NCBI GenBank assembly: GCA_014804675.1
Contig: JAAUZH010000039.1
Location: 62,001 to 126,000 of the forward strand
Origin: Lachnospiraceae bacterium
GTDB taxonomy: Bacteria; Bacillota; Clostridia; Lachnospirales; Lachnospiraceae
DNA length: 64,000 nucleotides
Direction: 5' to 3'
Shown here: one piece after another, positions 25,814 to 35,300 of the stretch
Layout: each line of letters opens with the position of its first letter
Numbering within the stretch: position 1 is the first letter of the stretch
Position numbers and translations under genes: made by a program
The notes under the pieces: generated by a model
The model's database searches: none
Told to the model about the DNA's origin: nothing
Seen by the model: the letters and a program-made list of their open reading frames with translations, nothing else

Positions 25814-27010
25814 ATGATGGAAGAATATATTGCCCGGGCGGAGCAGGACCTTTTGCATACATATAACCGGTATCCGGTTGTGTTTGACAGAGGTGAGGGG
25901 GTTCACTTATATGATTTGGAAGGAAAGGAATATCTGGATTTTGTGGCAGGCATTGCAGTGTTTGCCTTGGGATATGGAAATGAGACTTATAACAATGCTT
26001 TAAAGGAACAGGTTGACAAGCTGATTCATACCTCCAATTATTATTACAATGTTCCGGCAGTAGAGGCAGCAAAAAGGCTGAAACAGGCTTCCGGACTTGA
26101 CCGGGTGTTTTTTACCAACAGTGGGGCGGAGGCTGTGGAGGGCGCCATTAAGGCAGCAAGGAAATATGCCTATTTAAAGGATGGCACCACGGAGCATGAA
26201 ATTATTGCCATGGAACATTCCTTTCATGGAAGGACCATGGGAGCTTTGTCGGTTACAGGAAATAAAAAGTACCGGGAAGCCTTTGAGCCCATGATTGGAA
26301 ATGTGAAGTTCGCAAAGCTGAACGATTTTGACAGCGTGGCTTCTTTGGTAAATGACAAGACCTGTGCCATCATTATGGAGACGGTACAGGGAGAAGGGGG
26401 GATTTATCCGGCAGAGGAAGGCTTTTTAAAGGCGGTGAGAAAGCTTTGTGATGAAAAGGACATCCTTCTGATTCTGGATGAAATACAATGCGGCATGGGA
26501 AGGACAGGAACTATGTTCGCATGGCAGAGGTATGGAGTGAAGCCGGACATTATGACCATAGCCAAGGCTCTTGGCTGCGGCGTTCCCATCGGGGCATTTC
26601 TTATGACGGAAAAGGTAGGACAGCATTCCCTTGTGGCGGGAGATCATGGAACTACCTATGGAGGGAATCCACTGGCTTGCAAAGCAGCCTGGACGGTGTT
26701 AGACTTATATGAAAGTATGCATATTTTAGAGCATGTGCAAAAGGTGGGGGCATATCTGACAGACAAGCTGGAGGAGCTTGTTTCTGAATATGATTTTATT
26801 ACGGAAAGAAGAGGATTAGGACTTCTTCAGGGGCTTGTATTTGACAGGCCGGTAAATGAAATCATTGCAAAAGCGTTAAAAGAGGGGCTTGTGCTCATTA
26901 ATGCAGGCGCTGATATTATCCGTTTCGTTCCGCCTTTGGTCATTACCCAACAGGATATTGACCGGATGCTTATGATTTTGAAGAAATGCATGGAAGAAAA
27001 AAGCATTTAG
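25814..27010 (+). CDS. argD: Acetylornithine aminotransferase
   Basis: 398 residues, two adjacent ATGs (25814, 25817) after GGAAAGGAAGAG. Class III PLP aminotransferase: FTNSGAEAVEGAIKAARKYA, HSFHGRTMGALSVTG, ILDEIQCGMGRTG, and the PLP-binding lysine in MTIAKALGCGVPIGAF near residue 250. It converts acetylglutamate semialdehyde to acetylornithine with glutamate as donor. It is the last recognised arginine gene of the operon; a solute-binding protein gene follows after 21 bases. Confidence 0.96.
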   Translation: MMEEYIARAEQDLLHTYNRYPVVFDRGEGVHLYDLEGKEYLDFVAGIAVFALGYGNETYNNALKEQVDKLIHTSNYYYNVPAVEAAKRLKQASGLDRVFFTNSGAEAVEGAIKAARKYAYLKDGTTEHEIIAMEHSFHGRTMGALSVTGNKKYREAFEPMIGNVKFAKLNDFDSVASLVNDKTCAIIMETVQGEGGIYPAEEGFLKAVRKLCDEKDILLILDEIQCGMGRTGTMFAWQRYGVKPDIMTIAKALGCGVPIGAFLMTEKVGQHSLVAGDHGTTYGGNPLACKAAWTVLDLYESMHILEHVQKVGAYLTDKLEELVSEYDFITERRGLGLLQGLVFDRPVNEIIAKALKEGLVLINAGADIIRFVPPLVITQQDIDRMLMILKKCMEEKSI

Positions 27011-27031
27011 AAAAATGGAGTAAAATAGACT

Positions 27032-28495
27032 ATGAAGAAAAAAATCATTTCCATATGTCTGCTATTGTGTCTGACAGCGGGAGTTTGTCTGGGGGCAAAG
27101 GTAACAGCAGGTGAGCAGGAGGTTTCTCTCTTTTCAGGAGATAAAGCGCTGACACTATGGTATACGGATGAGGCCCTGACAAATTATCTGGAAAGTGCGG
27201 CATTTGATTATCAGGAGCAGACCGGGAAAAGGATAGTTCCGGTTTTGGTGTCGGGACTGGAATATCTGGAAAAAATACATGAAGCATCCATGGAAGGGAA
27301 CGGCCCTGATCTTTATATCATGAGTAATGATACATTGGAAAAGGCATATCTGGCAGGGCTTTCTTCACCAATCCGTGATGAAGATGGAATCGTCAATGAA
27401 GAACATTATCCTTTGCCGGCTTTGTGGGCGGTCAGCTATCAGGATAAGCAAATGGGATATCCATTTTACTATGAAACATCCATTCTTTTATACAATCAGA
27501 CCTATATAGAAAATCTGGCAAAGGATACTCTTCTTGCAGAGGCTAATGAAGCAGAAGGAGAAGCGGCCATGGCAGCTATTGAGGCGGCTGGAAGCGAAGA
27601 GGCGGCAGAGCAGGATGTGGTGGCAGAGGCAGAAGAAATCCAGATGACAGAGGAAGAAATCGCACAGACTATGGACAGGCTGATTCCTACTACCATTGAA
27701 GGCATTCTTTCCTTTGCAGAGGATTATGATGCGCCGGAGCAGGTGGAAGCGGTGTTTCAATGGGATGTTTCCGATATTTTTTATAATTATTTTGTAGTGG
27801 GGAATTATATTACAGTAGGAGGCAATGCAGGAGACAATCCGGAAAACATTCATATTTATAACGAAGATGCCATGAAATGTCTGGCCGTTTATCAGAAACT
27901 GAACCAGTTTTTTTCTATTGAGCCGGATGAAGTGACCTATGAATCTGTTTTAAAAGAATTTATAGAAGGGAAGACCGTTTTTGCCGTAGCTACCACCGAT
28001 GCAATCGAAAAAATAGAGGAAGCAAAAGCGGCAGGGGAATTTGCTTATGAATATGGAGCAGCCATGCTGCCGGATGTAAATGAGGAATTAAAGTCTAAAA
28101 GTCTGTCCGTAACTAATGCAGTGGTGATAAACGGATATGGCGAACAAAAGGAAAGCGCTGAGGCTTTTGCCGAATATGTGGCTTTTGAAAGAGCGGAAAA
28201 CCTTTATGACAGAACGGGGAAAATTTCTGCCAGAAAAGGAATTGTCTATGAGAATGACAGAATATCCATTGCCATGAAGGAGTATGAAAACTCTGTGCCT
28301 ATTCCCAAAATGATGGAAACAAGCAGCTTCTGGGTGCAGCTGGAAATTGCCTTTTCAAATATCTGGACAGGCGCAGATGTAAATGAAACTCTTCGAACAT
28401 TATCGGAGCAAATCATGACTCAGATAACAGGCAGGGAGTATCAGGAGGAAGTGCTTCCAAGCCCTGTTTTAGAAGAAGAGGAGTTAGAGGAATAA
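27032..28495 (+). CDS. Orphan extracellular solute-binding protein with acidic Ala/Glu insert
   Basis: 487 residues with a signal sequence (about 1-27) that lacks a clean lipobox although Cys19 is present. The fold looks like a family 1 (maltose-type) binding protein: LTLWYTDEALTNYLESAAFD near the start, YPFYYETSILLYNQ, and C-terminal SFWVQLEIAFSNIWTGADV. Residues about 167-210 form an insert very rich in Ala and Glu that breaks the usual pattern. No permease or ATPase gene is near. It is 21 bases after argD, so it may be co-transcribed with the arginine operon. Confidence 0.75.
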   Translation: MKKKIISICLLLCLTAGVCLGAKVTAGEQEVSLFSGDKALTLWYTDEALTNYLESAAFDYQEQTGKRIVPVLVSGLEYLEKIHEASMEGNGPDLYIMSNDTLEKAYLAGLSSPIRDEDGIVNEEHYPLPALWAVSYQDKQMGYPFYYETSILLYNQTYIENLAKDTLLAEANEAEGEAAMAAIEAAGSEEAAEQDVVAEAEEIQMTEEEIAQTMDRLIPTTIEGILSFAEDYDAPEQVEAVFQWDVSDIFYNYFVVGNYITVGGNAGDNPENIHIYNEDAMKCLAVYQKLNQFFSIEPDEVTYESVLKEFIEGKTVFAVATTDAIEKIEEAKAAGEFAYEYGAAMLPDVNEELKSKSLSVTNAVVINGYGEQKESAEAFAEYVAFERAENLYDRTGKISARKGIVYENDRISIAMKEYENSVPIPKMMETSSFWVQLEIAFSNIWTGADVNETLRTLSEQIMTQITGREYQEEVLPSPVLEEEELEE

Positions 28496-28554
28496 AAAGT
28501 ATAAAATCCAATCGGAGGGTTACACTAAAGATAAAAAACTTTGGAGGTAACAGC

Positions 28555-28989
28555 ATGATTGGATTTTTCATTGCACTGATTTCCGGTGCCTTAATGAGCA
28601 TTCAGGGGGTATTTAATACAGAGGTAACTAAAAATTCTTCTATCTGGGTGGCAAATGTATTTGTACAGCTTACCGCTTTCTTAGTATGTGCAGCAGCATG
28701 GCTCGTGTCAGACAGGACGAGCTTCCGTACCCTTGGGGAAATTGAACCCAGGTATATGCTGTTAGGAGGAGCCATAGGAGCCTTTATTACTTATACAGTT
28801 ATTAAGAGCATGGATATGCTAGGACCTGCAAAAGCAGTGATGGTAATCGTAGTGGCACAGCTTTTGGTGGCATATATTATTGAACTTTTTGGAATGTTTG
28901 GGGTGGAAAAGGTAGGCTTTGACTGGAAAAAGGCTGTTGGGATGGCAGTAGCTATTGCAGGAATCATTCTTTTCAAGTGGGAAGCCTGA
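28555..28989 (+). CDS. DMT superfamily YdcZ (DUF606) membrane protein
   Basis: 144 residues, TTGGAGG at 28542-28548. Five hydrophobic helices; typical features are IALISGALMSIQGVFNTEV near the start, LLGGAIGAFITYTVIKSMD and a final AVGMAVAIAGIILFKWE. These half-size drug/metabolite-type transporters act as pairs; the substrate is unknown. Palindromic element copy 4 begins 13 bases after the stop. Confidence 0.85.
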   Translation: MIGFFIALISGALMSIQGVFNTEVTKNSSIWVANVFVQLTAFLVCAAAWLVSDRTSFRTLGEIEPRYMLLGGAIGAFITYTVIKSMDMLGPAKAVMVIVVAQLLVAYIIELFGMFGVEKVGFDWKKAVGMAVAIAGIILFKWEA

Positions 28990-29001
28990 AGGCTCTGTCC
29001 G

Positions 29002-29221
29002 GTTCAGCCAGCCTGAGAGGAGTGTGCATTTGGAAGGCATGGAGCCGGCAGGATATGTAATCATCTGTCAGGCCTTGGCAAAGTCGCCAGCACTTACGCA
29101 CCGTATTTTGGTGCGTTAGTACTGTTGTGTCTTTGCAGAGCGAAAGCGTGCCTGACAGATGATTACATATCCTGCCGGCTCCATGCCTTCCAAATGCACA
29201 CTCCTCCCAGACTGGCTGAAC
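29002..29221 (-). repeat. Dispersed palindromic element, copy 4
   Basis: The longest copy: arms 29002-29073 and 29150-29221 are 72 bp with only two mismatches. The core lies between them in reverse orientation. The outer arm shares GGAAGGCATGGAGCC and the GTGCA-containing flank with copy 1, but the inner 20 bases of the arm differ. It fills most of the 348-base gap before comEA; the remaining 116 bases hold an AT-rich stretch with TTGACA near 29294. Confidence 0.92.
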
Positions 29222-29337
29222 AGTTGCGTCTAAATAAAAATTTAAGAAAATTATACTTGCCAGCATTTCTGATTTAGAATAAAATGAAATCATCATTGAC
29301 ATAGAGGGACTTTTATGGGCACATAAAGGAGCTATGT

Positions 29338-29964
29338 ATGAATGATAGGAAGAAAAAACAAATTATAATTGGAATATTGTCAGCTATCCTGATTCTTTTG
29401 GCAGGATGCGGCAAAAAAGAAGTAACTTTTATACAAACAGAAGAAATACAGGAAAAAGAAGGTCAGCTTTCCGGGGAAAATGCATATAATGAACAGGACG
29501 AGGGGTCCAAAGAGACAGAAGAACCCAGGCAGATTTTTGTATATGTATGCGGTGCAGTGGAATGTCCCGGTGTTTATGAGCTTTCAGAGGATGCCAGAGC
29601 CTTTGAGGCAATTGAAAAGGCAGGAGGATTTTCGCCAGAGGCCTATGAAGAGGCACTGAATCTGGCAAAGCCCTTAGAGGATGGTGAACAGCTCTTGATC
29701 CCTACTTTAGAGGAGTGGGAACAGGGAAAAGCAGCTTTGGATGAGGCAGAAGGAAATGAGGCTTCTGACGGGCTTGTAAACATTAATACGGCCTCTAAGG
29801 AAGAGCTGTGCACTTTGTCAGGAGTAGGAGAGAGCAGAGCGGAAAGCATCATTGCATACCGGGAGGAGCATGGAGGCTTTATGACAATTGAAGATATAAA
29901 AAATGTAACAGGAATCAAGGAAGGACTTTTTAGTAAAATAAAAGATAAAATCAAAGTTAAATAA
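29338..29964 (+). CDS. comEA: ComEA-like DNA-binding lipoprotein (SLBB + helix-hairpin-helix)
   Basis: 208 residues, AAAGGAG before the ATG. Lipobox LAGC gives an acylated Cys24, whereas classical ComEA has a transmembrane anchor. An SLBB-type domain (QIFVYVCGAVECPGVYEL, about 65-122) is followed by the ComEA helix-hairpin-helix pair (VNINTASKEELCTLSGVGE, about 147-208), which binds double-stranded DNA outside the cell during uptake. comEC lies 3 kb downstream, separated by a two-component system and a GerMN lipoprotein. Confidence 0.9.
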   Translation: MNDRKKKQIIIGILSAILILLAGCGKKEVTFIQTEEIQEKEGQLSGENAYNEQDEGSKETEEPRQIFVYVCGAVECPGVYELSEDARAFEAIEKAGGFSPEAYEEALNLAKPLEDGEQLLIPTLEEWEQGKAALDEAEGNEASDGLVNINTASKEELCTLSGVGESRAESIIAYREEHGGFMTIEDIKNVTGIKEGLFSKIKDKIKVK

Positions 29965-29991
29965 TCAGTATTTGTGTAATTGGAGAGCATG

Positions 29992-30681
29992 ATGGCAAAA
30001 AGGGTTTTAGTAGTTGATGATGAGAAATTAATTGTAAAGGGAATCCGGTTCAGTTTAGAACAGGACGGTATGGAAGTGGAATGCGCCTATGACGGGGAAG
30101 AAGCCTTGAATATGGCCAAGGAAAAAGAATACGATATTATTTTGCTGGATATTATGCTGCCGAAGCTGTCAGGGCTGGAGGTATGCCAGCAGATCCGGGA
30201 TTTTTCTGCAGTGCCCATTGTTATGCTTACAGCAAAAGGCGATGACATGGATAAGATCATGGGCCTGGAATATGGTGCGGATGATTATATTACCAAGCCC
30301 TTTAATATTCTGGAAGTGAAGGCAAGAATCAAGGCGATTATGCGCCGTACTGCTAAAAAGGAAGAAAAGAAGGAGAAGAATTCTGTCATTGAAAGAGGAG
30401 AGCTCCATCTGGATCGTGATAGCAGGCGGGTTTACATTGCAGGGAAAGAAATCAATCTGACCGCAAAGGAATTTGATGTATTAGAGCTTCTTCTCCTCAA
30501 TCCCAATAAAGTATACGGCAGGGAGAGCCTGTTAAAAATCGTATGGGGAGCTGATTATCCGGGAGATGTAAGAACTGTAGACGTACACATCAGACGGCTT
30601 CGGGAGAAAATAGAAGCAAACCCAAGCGAACCAAAGTATGTCCATACGAAATGGGGTGTGGGCTATTATTATAGAGATTGA
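29992..30681 (+). CDS. OmpR/PhoB-family response regulator
   Basis: 229 residues from the ATG at 29992, 6 bases after GGAG (29982-29985); another ATG at 29989 is closer to that site. Receiver domain with VVDDEKLIVKG, phospho-Asp in IILLDIMLPKLSG near residue 50 and the conserved Lys in DYITKPFN. The C-terminal winged helix has LTAKEFDVLELLLLNPNKVY and VDVHIRRLREKIE. It is paired with the kinase gene 12 bases downstream. Confidence 0.95.
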   Translation: MAKRVLVVDDEKLIVKGIRFSLEQDGMEVECAYDGEEALNMAKEKEYDIILLDIMLPKLSGLEVCQQIRDFSAVPIVMLTAKGDDMDKIMGLEYGADDYITKPFNILEVKARIKAIMRRTAKKEEKKEKNSVIERGELHLDRDSRRVYIAGKEINLTAKEFDVLELLLLNPNKVYGRESLLKIVWGADYPGDVRTVDVHIRRLREKIEANPSEPKYVHTKWGVGYYYRD

Positions 30682-30693
30682 GGTTCGGGGTAA

Positions 30694-32181
30694 ATGAAGG
30701 AAAAATTAAATCAATATATAAGCAAGAGCAAGGTCATGCGAAGCCTTAAATTTCGTATCTTTTTTATCATATTGTTAGTAGGCATCGTGCCTACTACGAT
30801 TTTGCGCTACGGTATTTTGCAGAATTATGAGAAAAGAGCCGTGGATCTCCGCATTTCAGATGTACAAACCCAATTTAAAATTTTAGCAGATCATTTAATT
30901 ACATACAACTATTTAAAAGATCCTTCTTCGGAATTGATCAATGCGGAGTTAGACCAGTTATCCAATCTTTATGACGGACGTGTTCTGATTGTAGATTCCA
31001 ATTTTAATGTGGTAAAGGATTCTTATGGAATCAGTCAGGGAAAGACGATTATTTCTGAGGAGGTTATTCGCTGTTTCAAAGGAGAGAGCATTACAAATTA
31101 CGATTCGGTGAACCAGTTCATTGAAATGACTACGCCTATTTCCATAGTTTCGGAAGAAGACATGGGAGAAGGTGCAGCGAACCAGGAGAAAGAAAAGATG
31201 GTAGTAAGGGGAGTTATGCTGACCAGTGTCTCTACAGACAGCATTGCTGCCAACATCAGCATTTTAAACAGACGTGCAGTGATTATACAGTTTTTGATGA
31301 TCATTGTTCTTGTAGGAATGGCATGGGGCCTTTCCAATATCCTGGTGGAACCATTTGAAAGGGTGTCCTCTGCCATTAGCAAGGTTAAGGAAGGATTTCA
31401 AAATGAGCCTGTCAGTGTACCGGATTATCTGGAAACAGAGCATATTGTAACGGCATTTAACGAACTGCTTGGAAGGATGAAGGTATTGGATGAATCCAGA
31501 CAGGAATTTGTATCCAACGTGTCCCATGAATTAAAGACTCCCATTACGTCCATGAAAGTGCTGGCAGATTCCCTGATAGCCCAGGAGGATGCACCTTTAG
31601 AGCTTTATAAGGAATTTATGACGGATATTGCAGATGAAATCGAAAGGGAAAATAAAGTAATCAACGATTTGCTTTCACTTGTAAAAATGGATAAGACAGC
31701 GGCAAATCTCAATATTGAGCTTATTGACATCAATGCCCTGTGCGAGCTGATTTTGAAAAGGCTCAGACCCATTGCCAAGCAGAGGGATATAGATGTGATT
31801 TTAGAAAGCAAGCGGGAAGTAAATGCAGAGGTAGATGAAGTAAAGCTGACTCTTGCCATTTCCAATCTGGTGGAAAATGCTATCAAATATAATAATGACC
31901 ATGGCTTTGTAAAGGTGACTCTGGATGCAGACCACCAGTTTTTTTCCGTAGAGGTAACGGACAACGGGCTTGGCATTCCCCAGGAGGCATTGGAGCATAT
32001 TTTTGAGCGGTTTTACCGGGTGGATAAGTCCCATTCCAGAGAAATTGGAGGGACAGGCCTTGGATTGTCCATAACGAGAGGCGCAATCCTGATGCATAGG
32101 GGATTTATCAAGGTGGAAAGTGAGGAGGGAAGCGGTACTACATTTCTTGTAAAGATTCCGCTGACTTACATTGCAAAATAG
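30694..32181 (+). CDS. Membrane sensor histidine kinase
   Basis: 495 residues. One N-terminal helix (about 20-40), an extracytoplasmic sensor domain (about 41-190), a second helix (about 195-215), HAMP (about 215-270), and the HisKA motif FVSNVSHELKTPITSMKVLA with phospho-His near 278. The ATPase part has NLVENAIKYNNDHG, VTDNGLGIPQEALEHIFERF and GGTGLGLSI. The architecture resembles ResE/YycG-type kinases. The stimulus is unknown; position between comEA and comEC makes control of competence or envelope genes a possibility only. Confidence 0.94.
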   Translation: MKEKLNQYISKSKVMRSLKFRIFFIILLVGIVPTTILRYGILQNYEKRAVDLRISDVQTQFKILADHLITYNYLKDPSSELINAELDQLSNLYDGRVLIVDSNFNVVKDSYGISQGKTIISEEVIRCFKGESITNYDSVNQFIEMTTPISIVSEEDMGEGAANQEKEKMVVRGVMLTSVSTDSIAANISILNRRAVIIQFLMIIVLVGMAWGLSNILVEPFERVSSAISKVKEGFQNEPVSVPDYLETEHIVTAFNELLGRMKVLDESRQEFVSNVSHELKTPITSMKVLADSLIAQEDAPLELYKEFMTDIADEIERENKVINDLLSLVKMDKTAANLNIELIDINALCELILKRLRPIAKQRDIDVILESKREVNAEVDEVKLTLAISNLVENAIKYNNDHGFVKVTLDADHQFFSVEVTDNGLGIPQEALEHIFERFYRVDKSHSREIGGTGLGLSITRGAILMHRGFIKVESEEGSGTTFLVKIPLTYIAK

Positions 32182-32196
32182 ACGGGAGGAAGGAGC

Positions 32197-33120
32197 ATGA
32201 AAAAGCTCATATACATGTTTCTCTTTTTAGGTATGATAGTTTCTGTAGGAGGATGTGGAACGGAGGAAGGAACGGAAGAAGAAGGAGAAACCACATTTTC
32301 TATATATGTACTGAACAAAGAAGAAACCAGGGTGGATAAATATCAGTGCAGTACAAGCTTGGCGGATATGAGAGAACAGTTGAATTTTCTTTTTGGGAAA
32401 TTAAAGGAGATGCCGGAGGATGCAGAACAGCGCCATGCCATTACAGGGGAAATGGGATTGGAAAGCTTTTCCTTGTCGGATGGAAGGCTGACGCTGCATT
32501 TTGGAGAAGGCTATAAAAATCTAAGCCCTACCAGCGAAGTGCTGACAAGGGCAGCCATTGTCCGGACGCTTTGCCAGATTGAGGGTATCGACTACGTTTC
32601 CTTTATGGTAGGCGGAGCAGCGCTGGTGGATGCAGGAGGCACTCCGGTAGGAGTTATGACAGAGGATCAGTTCGTGGATAATGAGGGACAGGAAATCAAT
32701 GCCTATGAAAAAGCAAGCATGACTCTTTATTTCGCAACGGAAGACGGGGAGCATTTGAAAGCATATACAAAAGAAAAATATTATAATAGCAATATTTCTT
32801 TGGAAAAACTTGTAGTGGAACAAATCATTGCCGGCCCGGGCGGAGAAAATATGGGAAATCCTACTGTAAATCCCGATGTGAAAATCATTAGTGTGGCAGT
32901 GAGGGATAGGGTGTGTTATGTAAACTTGAGCGAAGAATTTCTTACTCAGATATACAATGTTTCTGCAGAGGTTACCATTTATTCCCTGGTAAATTCTCTG
33001 GTAGAGCTGAATAACGTCAATAAGGTACAGATTTCAATAAACGGAGATAATCAATATATATTTCGTGAGACTATAGATTTATCTTCTACTTTTGAAAGAA
33101 ATCTGGAAATTATGGATTAA
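32197..33120 (+). CDS. GerMN-domain lipoprotein
   Basis: 307 residues, GGAGGAAGGAG before the ATG. Lipobox VGGC (Cys20). Two GerMN-like modules can be read: about 60-150 (FSLSDGRLTLHFGEGYKNLS, LTRAAIVRTLCQIEGIDYVS) and about 195-300 (LEKLVVEQIIAGP, VNLSEEFLTQIYNVSAEVTI, INSLVELNNVNKVQISING-type). In Bacillus GerM is needed for sporulation and for anchoring the SpoIIIA-SpoIIQ channel, while other GerMN lipoproteins such as LpqB sit beside two-component systems; the second case matches this context. Confidence 0.85.
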   Translation: MKKLIYMFLFLGMIVSVGGCGTEEGTEEEGETTFSIYVLNKEETRVDKYQCSTSLADMREQLNFLFGKLKEMPEDAEQRHAITGEMGLESFSLSDGRLTLHFGEGYKNLSPTSEVLTRAAIVRTLCQIEGIDYVSFMVGGAALVDAGGTPVGVMTEDQFVDNEGQEINAYEKASMTLYFATEDGEHLKAYTKEKYYNSNISLEKLVVEQIIAGPGGENMGNPTVNPDVKIISVAVRDRVCYVNLSEEFLTQIYNVSAEVTIYSLVNSLVELNNVNKVQISINGDNQYIFRETIDLSSTFERNLEIMD

Positions 33121-33136
33121 AGGAAGGGGGAACGGC

Positions 33137-35272
33137 ATGAAAAGACCGTTATGTATGGTCTGCCTGTTCTTTCTGCTATCCATGTTTCTGCTCCAGTGGT
33201 TCTTTCCGATTCCAATGTATGAGGATACTCAGGAGGATGGAGCAGTAGTGGAACGGGTAGGACAGGTATACAAAAAAGAGTATAAAAAGGATTCACTGGT
33301 ACTTTATTTACAGTGTGAAACAGAACGGATTTTATGTTATGTGAAAGAGAGTAAAGCGCCAAGGCTGGGCAGCTTCATCCGGGTAAGAGGCGCCTATCAA
33401 AGTTTTCTGCCCGCAACAAATCCTGGACAATTCCATCAAAAAAGATATTATCAAATCTTACATCTGAATTATTCCCTGAAAAATGCAATTTTATTAGAAG
33501 AATCAAAAGAATATGATCTATGCAAGGAAGCTCTGTACCAGTTGAACAGAAAGCTGGCAGCAGGATATGACCGAGGGCTTCCTGAAAAAGAGGCAGGCAT
33601 ACTAAAAGCAATGGTATTAGGAGATAAATCGGAGCTGGATACGGATATAAAAAATCTGTATAAGCAGTCCGGCATCAGCCATATTCTTGCCATTTCAGGC
33701 CTGCATATTTCCCTTCTTGGAATGGGACTTTATAAACTGTTAAAAAAGCTTGGCCTTGGAGTTTTTCCCAATGCCCTGTCCTGTATGGCGGTCATGATTT
33801 TCTACGGGATGCTGATTGAAGGAGGCACTTCAAGCTTTCGGGCAATTTTTATGTTTTTTATCTATTTGATTGGAAAGGTAATCGGAAGGACTTATGATAT
33901 GCTGACTGCCCTGGCCCTGTCGGGAGTCCTGTTGCTGATGGAACAGCCCTTGTACATTTATCATACGGGATTTCTCTTATCCTTTTCGGCAGTATTAGGC
34001 ATAGGGCTTCTTTCCCCGGTGCTTGAACGGCTTTTGCCGGAAAGCCGAAGAAAAAATCCTTTTTTAAAAAGTCTTGTGGGAAGCCTTTCGGTTTCTCTCT
34101 TCTCCCTTCCGGTAACCGCTTACTATTTTTATGAATTTCCTGTATATTCCATTCTATTGAATCTGATCATCATCCCTCTTATGGGCCTGCTGCTTCCCTG
34201 TGCTATGGCAGGCGGCATACTGGCAGCCGGGCAGCTTTTTGGAGGAAAGCTTTTGCTGCTTCCCTGCAGGTGGATACTGATGCTTTATGAGGGAATCTGT
34301 GAAGGGTCAGCAGCCCTGCCCTGCCATACGCTGATTATCGGACAGCCTGATTTATGGCAGATTTTGCTTTTTTATGCCATGCTCATAATCGTTTTTTGCT
34401 TTTATACAAAATGGAAAAATTATAGGATTATATTGCTCATGGTATTTTCTGTATTTGTTCTATGCTTTACAATACGGCAAAATACGGAAATCACCATGCT
34501 GGATGTGGGACAGGGAGACAGCATTTTTGTGCAGGAACCGGGAGGGTTCTCTTTCCTGATGGATGGAGGGAGCAGCGATGTTTCCGGGGTGGGAGCCTAT
34601 CGGATACTGCCTTTCTTAAAATCAAAAGGAGTTCACGAGCTTACCTATGCCTTTGTGACTCATCCTGACAGCGACCATTATAATGGAATCTTAGAATGCC
34701 TGGAGCAAAGCAGGGAAAGCGGTGTCCATATCCGGTATCTGGCAGTCTCCCCTCTTGCTTTGCAGGGAGAGGAGGAAGCCTATCAGAAATTATTTCAGGC
34801 GGCGGAACAATCGGGCACGGAAGTTGTTTGCATAAGTGCCGGTGACATGTTAAAATGTAATAAGATAATATTGACCTGCCTGTATCCCGGAAAGGAAGCA
34901 AAACCGAAAGATAAAAATGGGGAATCCCTTATGTTTATTATGGAAGCTGACGGAGTAAGGATGCTCTTTACGGGAGATGCGGGAATGGAAGAGGAAGAGC
35001 AGATTTTAACGGAAATTTCTGGCATACATATTTTAAAAACAGGACATCATGGTTCCAATTCTTCCACTGGAATGCCATTGCTTCAGGCAGCAGAACCGGA
35101 TTATGCCATTATTTCATGCGGCAGGGATAACTCCTATGGACATCCGGGCAGGGAAACGCTGGAACGGTTAGCGGATGTTCATTCTAAGGTGCTGGTAACC
35201 GCACAGACGGGAGCTATTAAAATAACGATACGCAGTCATGGCTATCAGATTGAAGGGTACTGCAGGGAGTGA
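33137..35272 (+). CDS. comEC: ComEC/Rec2 DNA-uptake channel
   Basis: 711 residues from the ATG at 33137, preceded by AAGGAAGGGGG; a start at 33092 would overlap the previous gene. The N-terminal DUF4131-like region is followed by the competence membrane domain (SGISHILAISGLHISLLGMG) with about ten helices. A C-terminal metallo-beta-lactamase domain has MLDVGQGDSIFVQ, the motif THPDSDHYNG and KTGHHGSNSSTG. It moves single-stranded DNA across the membrane; the hydrolase domain may degrade the other strand. Confidence 0.95.
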   Translation: MKRPLCMVCLFFLLSMFLLQWFFPIPMYEDTQEDGAVVERVGQVYKKEYKKDSLVLYLQCETERILCYVKESKAPRLGSFIRVRGAYQSFLPATNPGQFHQKRYYQILHLNYSLKNAILLEESKEYDLCKEALYQLNRKLAAGYDRGLPEKEAGILKAMVLGDKSELDTDIKNLYKQSGISHILAISGLHISLLGMGLYKLLKKLGLGVFPNALSCMAVMIFYGMLIEGGTSSFRAIFMFFIYLIGKVIGRTYDMLTALALSGVLLLMEQPLYIYHTGFLLSFSAVLGIGLLSPVLERLLPESRRKNPFLKSLVGSLSVSLFSLPVTAYYFYEFPVYSILLNLIIIPLMGLLLPCAMAGGILAAGQLFGGKLLLLPCRWILMLYEGICEGSAALPCHTLIIGQPDLWQILLFYAMLIIVFCFYTKWKNYRIILLMVFSVFVLCFTIRQNTEITMLDVGQGDSIFVQEPGGFSFLMDGGSSDVSGVGAYRILPFLKSKGVHELTYAFVTHPDSDHYNGILECLEQSRESGVHIRYLAVSPLALQGEEEAYQKLFQAAEQSGTEVVCISAGDMLKCNKIILTCLYPGKEAKPKDKNGESLMFIMEADGVRMLFTGDAGMEEEEQILTEISGIHILKTGHHGSNSSTGMPLLQAAEPDYAIISCGRDNSYGHPGRETLERLADVHSKVLVTAQTGAIKITIRSHGYQIEGYCRE

Positions 35273-35300
35273 GCAAAGAAAGCGCAAAAAGCAGGAACAG

